In this document: piece after piece, positions 58,901 through 64,000 of the stretch
Layout of the letters: every line of letters starts with the position of its first letter
Position numbering within the stretch: position 1 is the first letter of the stretch
DNA from: Xestospongia bergquistia
Taxonomy: Eukaryota; Porifera; Demospongiae; Haplosclerida; Petrosiidae
Assembly: GCA_963965975.1 (NCBI GenBank)
Contig: OZ014413.1
Span: 5,218,001-5,282,000 of the forward strand
Length of the DNA: 64,000 nucleotides
Direction: 5' to 3'
Translations under genes and position numbers: made by a program
The notes under the pieces: model-generated
What the model saw: the letters and a program-made list of their open reading frames with translations, nothing else
Databases searched by the model: none
Told to the model about the DNA's origin: nothing

Positions 58901-59488
58901 TGTTTTTATATTATCTCTTTAGATATCTACATGCTCAATTCCTCTATCCTCTTGTGCTAGCCCTAGACATTGACATTAAAAAATGTTGGGTAGCGTCTTG
59001 ATGTTAATATATCAATAGATAAAGATATCGCTATATATACTGTGACCATATCAATATTAGGTATATAGTGACTGACTCACACAAAAGAATATGTATTAGG
59101 CATACAGTGAATGGAGGAGAAGGAATAATTTACAAGCTATACACTCTCTGATGAGTTACTTACTGTTTATAGGAACTGACAATTGTCTTAACATTTTTTC
59201 GTACTCAATAGCTAGACTCATTTGTCCAACAGTTTTTATCTTCAATGTGTCCAGAACTTGTCTCCTTGTAGCCTGAGGATTAGTATCCAGCCACATTTCA
59301 TACATTTTTGATACTTTGTAAGGTACAGGTTTGGATAGGTCTTCAATTTCATTTAACTTTCTAACATCAAGTTTAAGTTGTGTGCCCATTATATACCAGT
59401 TAGTACTGATAGGAACATGTTTACATAACTCAGCTAAAGTTGGTTTACCATTTAATATCTCATCAAATGAACTATCACCAGTAGCCAT
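55963..59488 (-). CDS. DEATH-WW-SH3-LRR protein, intact five-exon gene
   Basis: Exons on the minus strand are 59164-59488, 58506-58720, 58347-58443, 58026-58103 and 55963-56525. All junctions are GT-AG and phases agree throughout (lengths 325, 215, 97, 78 and 563 nt; total 1278), giving 425 residues with no stop. Exon 1 is a DEATH domain (KHVPISTNWYIMGTQLKLDV, MYEMWLDTNPQATRRQVLDT). Exon 2 carries a WW domain (LPPGWESRVSHNGRIYYVNH, then ITWEKP) and the first half of an SH3 domain (EAIVQFSYNKADDDQLNLNV). Exon 3 completes the SH3 (KEWYMGTLNTTSGMFPKSHV). Exon 4 is an acidic-serine linker. Exon 5 is a leucine-rich repeat region (RRLDIWNTHF, MEELHLHSSP, LQELVLINCP). It probably acts in cytosolic signalling or sensing; no NACHT or signal peptide is present. 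It is one member of a tandem duplicate pair. Confidence 0.8.
56526..58025 (-). other. Intron 4 of the DEATH-WW-SH3-LRR gene
   Basis: About 1.5 kb of AT-rich sequence that aligns with 46372-47801 in the paralog. The region near 56544 (CATAGTTACTATATAATATT) is the empty target site of the pogo element. No coding frame is seen. Confidence 0.7.
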
Positions 59489-60535
59489 TTTAATCTAAAT
59501 AATTGTTGTTGTACTATAATTAGTAATTTAAGATAAATAGTTCTTTACTTACAGTAACCTGTTATATGTCTTTTAACAATGAATATGATTTCTATTGTAA
59601 CAATGATTAAAATTAATGAATATTTTCAAAAAATGCATTTGGTAAATTTAATATCTATAATTATTATCATTACTTACCATATAGAGGTATGTGTTCTTCC
59701 TCCTTGGTAAACAGTCACATGACTTCTATCATAACAATGAGTAAATTCCAAAGCCAATCTCCATGCCACATGATTTGCATATGTACAACATCAGCTATGT
59801 ACTATTGTAAAGGCTGTTTCTGCATATAATCATTCATAGGATTACATCATCAATGAATACACTAGGCCTTAATTGTTTGATGACATGAAAATCATATGTT
59901 AAATGATCCACCACTAGAAATGTAATGGAAGATGAAAATACAACAGAGGTATTATTTATATTATATATTTACCAACTAATATCCATTGTCTTATAGTGTA
60001 CAGTTAGCTAGGTGAATGAAAATACAACAGAGGTATTAAATTGTAATAAAAAATTTGTAAAAAATTGTAATAGATTAATGAAATTTTTGGATTTATCTTT
60101 TTAATTTTTATATGTTTCATTATCTGAGGTCACTAATTTTATGTATTGAGAAAGTAGTTATGACACATCAAATTATAAAAAAGGAATATTTCTATACCAC
60201 TTACAGCTGTTAGTTCATTGTACTAGTACATACAATATACACCTAATGTGGTATTACTTTTGTAAGCATTCCTTTAAAATATGTTTTGACTTGATTGTTC
60301 CTTATAAGGTAACAACGGTTTATATGTGGTTTACTTGTTTTCCTTTCTTAGAAACTAGAAAATCAAAAGAGTGACATGACTCAACTTAAACTATTATGTA
60401 ATATATTGTCAGAGAAGAAACTAGACTAAATTTACAAATAAAAGGCTACAATTTTAAGAGTAAACAATACAACACAATAAAACAGTAAGGGTTAATAATA
60501 GGTCATTAAATAACGTATTAATTTGGATCTTCCAG
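59489..60535. other. Upstream and intergenic region of the DEATH gene
   Basis: The sequence near 59690-59715 (CTTACCATATAGAGGTATGTG) looks like a 5'-UTR exon donor on the minus strand and is shared with the paralog at 54510-54530. No other gene is evident before the PIBF1-like exons. Confidence 0.45.
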
Positions 60536-61026
60536 TGAGAGAGATACTTTTGAGAGGGAGTTAGAAACTTTGAGACAAGTTCTTATGGAGAAAGAAATGA
60601 ACGAGAAGATAATTACTGAAAGCAGAGATAAATTACAATCAGAGGTAATAAAGGGGTGCGACAGTCTTTTTAATATTGACACACCCATATTCAAAGTACA
60701 GTGATGTCCACTTCATTATGATTGTGTAGGTGGAGCTTATAAAATGAATATTTAATATCATGTTTGCTATGAATATTTAATAAGGTATTTTCTTTTTATG
60801 AGTATTTAATGAAATTTTTTTCCTTAGTTAACATCAGCTCAGCATTCAATTTCTCTCTTAAAACAAGACAAGAATTATTTACATAAACAAGTTACTGATT
60901 ATACACAAAGATGTAGAGAATATGAAGGCAAGTTAGAACATGTTAGCTGATGTAAAACAATCAAAGGAACAATTAATTATATGAACTGTTTGTAAGACAA
61001 AAGTTAGTCCACTCTTATTAAAAGTA

Positions 61027-61730
61027 CATAGGCGTACCTAGGTCTCTAATAGTACTAGGGCTTATTAATTATTCATCATTATTAATTAGTAGTTATTAAT
61101 AGTTATTAACAATTTTAAACCTTTATCAACCATGTACATGTACATTAACTTCTGGTATTGTGGTATATCACTAAACCCTGCGGACTCTCTAGATCAACAT
61201 CATCACCATCTGTATCTGTACAGTACAAGAAAAGTAGAAAGAATAATTTCAAACTACTTTGTTATTAGATTCACACTTAACCATCTTGATCATTTAATCC
61301 TCTAATTTCTCTGTCAATTTCTTCATTGCTGTCATTTCCACTGTCATCTTCCTCACTCTCTGGAACATTGTATGCTTTTTTGATGGACCTACACCACTAC
61401 TGCTGCTATTACTAGAAGCCAAAAGTCTTTAAGAGTTCTTTTCATATTGGTACTCAGTCTGACTCAGATCACAGTTCACTAAGTGTTCAAAACTCACTCA
61501 AAAGAAACTATAAGGCAAAACTCTACAATACAGGTGCTAATTGCTAACTGTGAAGTCATAAATTTGGACTGGTATGTGTTAGTGGTTAATCTTCGTGTAA
61601 ATAAACAGATTATGAATTTCATTTTGGTTGAAGCAATGAAATTATTTTTTGAAAAAATGTAATTAATTTTTGGTCTGAACAAGTTTACCCGGGCAAAGCC
61701 CGTGCTGGCCCGGGTCTAAATACGCCTATG
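61027..61730. mobile_element. Non-autonomous hAT, 704 bp
   Basis: The ends are CATAGGCGTACCTAGGTC (61027) and GGGTCTAAATACGCCTATG (to 61730), inverted repeats in the CA-x-x-GGCGTA style of hAT elements. The 8-bp flanks are identical (TAAAAGTA, 61019-61026 and 61731-61738). It has no complete transposase. A minus-strand acidic block (ESEEDDSGNDSNEEIDREI, about 61290-61380) may be a leftover N-terminal part. Just inside the right end is a palindromic GC-rich stretch (CCCGGGCAAAGCCCG). Confidence 0.88.
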
Positions 61731-61738
61731 TAAAAGTA

Positions 61739-62170
61739 TATAACTATAGTTGTGTATTATATAATATTAATTATGTATTATATGATATTATGTATTATAT
61801 AATATTAATTATTTATTATAATAATATTATATTATGTTTTGATTGTTAAAGGAAACAGAAGGATAGTAATGATATTAGATATGGCTTCTTTGTCTGTGTG
61901 TTTCTCTGAGGGAATGAAGGAAGAGTCTTTGTTTCCTTATGTCATAATAATTCCCTTCAAATGTAATGCAGTTATCTACTAAATACTGATCACTTGTTTA
62001 CTATAATCTATTTTCCCAATACAAATATTGTAAAATTGACTTTCTTGAGGGTATATATATCATACCCCCTTAGATACAATTTCTTTTAATACTTGTACCC
62101 AGTATTGTTTATAGTAATAACAAATATATATTAAATGAATTGATATCTGTTGATTATATTTGCTGTTTAA
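61739..62170. other. AT-rich intronic sequence
   Basis: Simple AT-rich repeats (TATTATATAATATTA) and no coding frame. It is the intron before the third PIBF1-like exon. Confidence 0.5.
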
Positions 62171-62515
62171 CTTAGACAAGAACAAAAGAATGATTATGAG
62201 TCTCGTTTACAACAAGAACTTGATAGTTTAAGACTGAAGACTAATGTTAAGATTGATCAGATGAGAGAACAAACTCGTGAGATGTATAAACGAGAGAACA
62301 GAGCATTACAGCAAGCAAGAGATAGTGCTTATGATGACAGACAAAGAGCCTTAGGAAAACAGAGAGAACTAGAAGAGAAATATGAACAAGTATTAAATGA
62401 GTAAGTCCCTGTTTAATTAAAAATAAATCAATCCATCTTAATATAATTACATTATTGACTTTAAAAGATTTTTTGTTAATGTGCTGAGTAGTATGAAATT
62501 TTAGAAGGAGAAATA

Positions 62516-62568
62516 TTAATGGAGAGGAGGAAGTGGAGCTTGCACTAGTCGAGAATGAGTGTATACCC
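62516..62568 (+). repeat. Family X 3'-end piece
   Basis: GAGGAGGAAGTGGAGCTTGC...GAATGAGTGTATACCC matches the end of family X copies at about 23800 and 18430. It is fused directly to the hAT fragment on its right. Confidence 0.6.
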
Positions 62569-63150
62569 TTTGTAGTGCTCACGTTTGTAGTTTCATCAAA
62601 AGCAATGCTGAAGAAATTATTACGGACTTTATTCATCAACAAGGATTGTATGTCACTTGCAATAACCTGGATCACCAAGGTTGCTTTGCTTCTATTGAAT
62701 CTCATTTTACTTGTTATTTTAGAATCATGACATGTGGTTTTAATTAATTCTGTCAAATGATCAACAGCTCTTATAGCTACATGATCCTCAGGAATAAACA
62801 CTGGAACAAGAATCCCTCCTCGCACAACATCATAATGTTGATTTATTAAGGAAGTGAATGAGGTAGATGAAAGAATTGATTTTCATTTCGTTTATGTGTT
62901 TTGTCAAATAATACTTTTTAAATTCATTACTACTAGCTTTGATGTTGACAGACTTAGAGCAATATATACAACAAACATAGTCCTTACCTCCTGCTGGATA
63001 TAGTTTGCTCCATAGATAGGATTTCTTCCATGCATTACTATATGCACATCTAATTCTCTTCCTTTTAGTGAGAGGAGCAATTTGTAGTTTAATTTCAGGA
63101 TCATTAGTTGAAATTGCCTTTTGACATGACTCATCACTAGCTTCACTGCT
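62569..63150 (-). pseudogene. hAT transposase fragment with BED-like finger
   Basis: Minus-strand frames read CAYSNAWKKSYLWSKLYPAG, then CCIYCSKSVNIKASS (a BED-like C-x2-C finger, about 62920-63050). Separately, from 62825 downward there is a frame with DDVVRGGILVP-like start, HVAIRAVDHLTELIKTTCHD, and FFSIAFDETTNVSTTK near 62570. The DETTxxS motif is the first catalytic aspartate region of hAT transposases. Homology ends at the family X boundary, so the rest of the core is missing. Confidence 0.6.
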
Positions 63151-63585
63151 ATAAGTGGTATAAAAAAGATTGCTCCACTTGCTCTGCCATGTGTATTTCT
63201 ATTGATTTTCTAATTATCAGTAAAGTAATTTTTAAATTACTTTTAGTATGAACTGTCTGACCATCTAACAGGGAAACAAAATCTGACCAGTTGGTAACAC
63301 TGGTTGGCTAGCTGGTACTTGCATGTCTCTCTCTCGTAGTACACTGATATTGACACTGTGATAGTCGACACTTGAAATTCCACACAATAAGCACCTCAGC
63401 TTTCAACTTTAAAAAAATATGTAAAACCTGTAAAGAAATCAGTGCCTAAATATTTGCACATGTAAAGAATTGCCACCTCAGACTGCTGGTGTATCAAAAG
63501 AGCTTAGCCTTTCCATTATTGATTAAGCTGAAAGGTTTAAGTTGCTGAAAGTGTTGGTGTCACTGATGTTACTTTTTTTTGCGCA
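63150..63585. other. Unassigned stretch
   Basis: No coding or structural feature recognised. Confidence 0.35.
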
Positions 63586-64000
63586 GATGGCAAACAACCA
63601 AGAAAACATCTCGATGAAGTAAGTGAGATTTCAATAAAATGGCACACAATTATTACACAATTATTTTTGATCTTTCTGACAACTTAGGAATCTTCTAACA
63701 ATACAGTGCTGTCAAAACAGACAGATGCGGTCCAAACACCTCCTCCCCCTGTAAGTCAATACAGCAGCCATAGTCCATTGCTTGCATTGAGTAACGTCTA
63801 CAACATCACTGTGGAAACACACATAACTGCACAAACATATAGATTATTATTGTGTTTAATTCTGCAGAAGAGCAGCATCTTTATGATTGAGAACTGCGTA
63901 AAAGGTGGCCAATTGAGGGGGGGGGGTGGTTGTGCAGAAAACTGTAAGTTCAGTTAGCAATTGCATTATCACTGTTTTATTTCTTCATCAACACAGATAC
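63586..64000 (+). repeat. Family X repeat, copy 5 (runs off window)
   Basis: The stretch NTVLSKQTDAVQTPPPPV (63703-63752, donor GTAAGT), its intron (ACATAACTGCACAAACATAT) and the acceptor TTCTGCAG (63868) match 24.73-24.90 kb. A G-rich run (GGGGGGGGG) at about 63918 marks this copy. It continues past the right edge. Confidence 0.65.

Larger units (their letters stand above)
60536..62400 (+). pseudogene. PIBF1/CEP90-like coiled-coil exons, broken
   Basis: Three exons with good splice signals: 60536-60644 (TFERELETLRQVLMEKEMNE), 60838-about 60955 (SAQHSISLLKQDKNYLHKQV, then TQRCREYEGKLEH), and 62176-62400 (QEQKNDYESRLQQELDSLRL, then MREQTREMYKRENRALQQAR). The LLKQDKxYL and REMYxRENRxLxxARD motifs are, from memory, characteristic of PIBF1 (CEP90), a centriolar satellite protein. 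A one-base loss near 60940 shifts the frame in exon 2 (LADVKQSKEQL continues in another frame). The next exons are missing and are replaced by hAT and family X sequence. A 704-bp hAT derivative sits in the intron. It is most likely a gene fragment or pseudogene; an alternative splice site could rescue exon 2. Confidence 0.6.

Noticed and set aside
55963..59488. NLR (NACHT-LRR) receptor
   Set aside because: No Walker A or B motif or NACHT-sized exon is present between DEATH and LRR. The phases join the five exons directly.

Overview
The window looks like a piece of an invertebrate animal genome, most likely a demosponge (Amphimedon-like). The sequence is AT-rich, has very small spliced introns (about 41-100 nt), and combines DEATH, CARD-like, SH3, WW, LRR and ZU5 modules, beta-helix-type proteins and SAMD3-like genes, as known from sponge genomes. 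The species is an inference; no marker here settles it. There are no bacterial operons, CRISPR arrays, rRNAs or tRNAs that I can recognise.

Region 1 (1-16.2 kb) is a transposon graveyard around one host-like locus. It holds a Ty3/gypsy gag-protease ORF running off the left edge (1-1029, minus) with its LTR (1053-1266). A small zinc-finger ORF (1280-1513, minus) lies head-to-head with a multi-exon SAM-domain gene of the SAMD3-like type (1767-3939, plus). Then come a truncated piggyBac (4.0-5.6 kb), a copia fragment (6.4-8.0 kb), a CACTA-like fragment (8.5-9.1 kb), a second gypsy LTR plus gag (9.2-10.1 kb), and a piggyBac gene split by a complete hAT element (12367-14484, 6-bp duplication).

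Region 2 (16.2-25.4 kb) consists of several direct copies of one unclassified repeat family, called family X here, with spliced-looking coding segments. One copy is interrupted by a deleted piggyBac (18592-22277), which is itself interrupted by a longer piggyBac (19072-21717). Both insertions have TTAA at each end. More family X lies at 5.56-6.37, 10.4 and 62.5-64.0 kb.

Region 3 (25.4-37 kb) is mostly non-coding with decayed fragments: a ZU5 domain (minus), a PDZ-like exon, and a tandemly duplicated beta-helix-type pseudogene.

Region 4 (37-46.4 kb) contains three pogo/Tigger-like transposase genes. The third is a complete element (42165-46369) with terminal inverted repeats of about 500 bp and a TA target duplication, confirmed by an empty paralogous site near 56.5 kb. 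Two of the elements carry in-frame tandem arrays of mini-exon plus mini-intron, followed by a PHD-like zinc finger.

Region 5 (41.9-59.7 kb) is a tandem segmental duplication of death-domain genes on the minus strand. The 55963-59488 copy splices by eye into an uninterrupted 425-residue protein with the order DEATH-WW-SH3-linker-LRR. The other copy (41936-54268) is DEATH-CARD-like-CARD-like-helical-linker-LRR fragment and is broken by a frameshift, a nonsense codon, the pogo element in an intron and a copia element (48533-53031) in an exon.

Region 6 (60.5-64 kb) has coiled-coil exons resembling PIBF1/CEP90 with a frameshift, a 704-bp non-autonomous hAT with an 8-bp duplication, a hAT fragment and more family X.

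Most coding capacity belongs to mobile elements. The only host-type genes that look possibly functional are the SAM-domain gene and the DEATH-WW-SH3-LRR gene.
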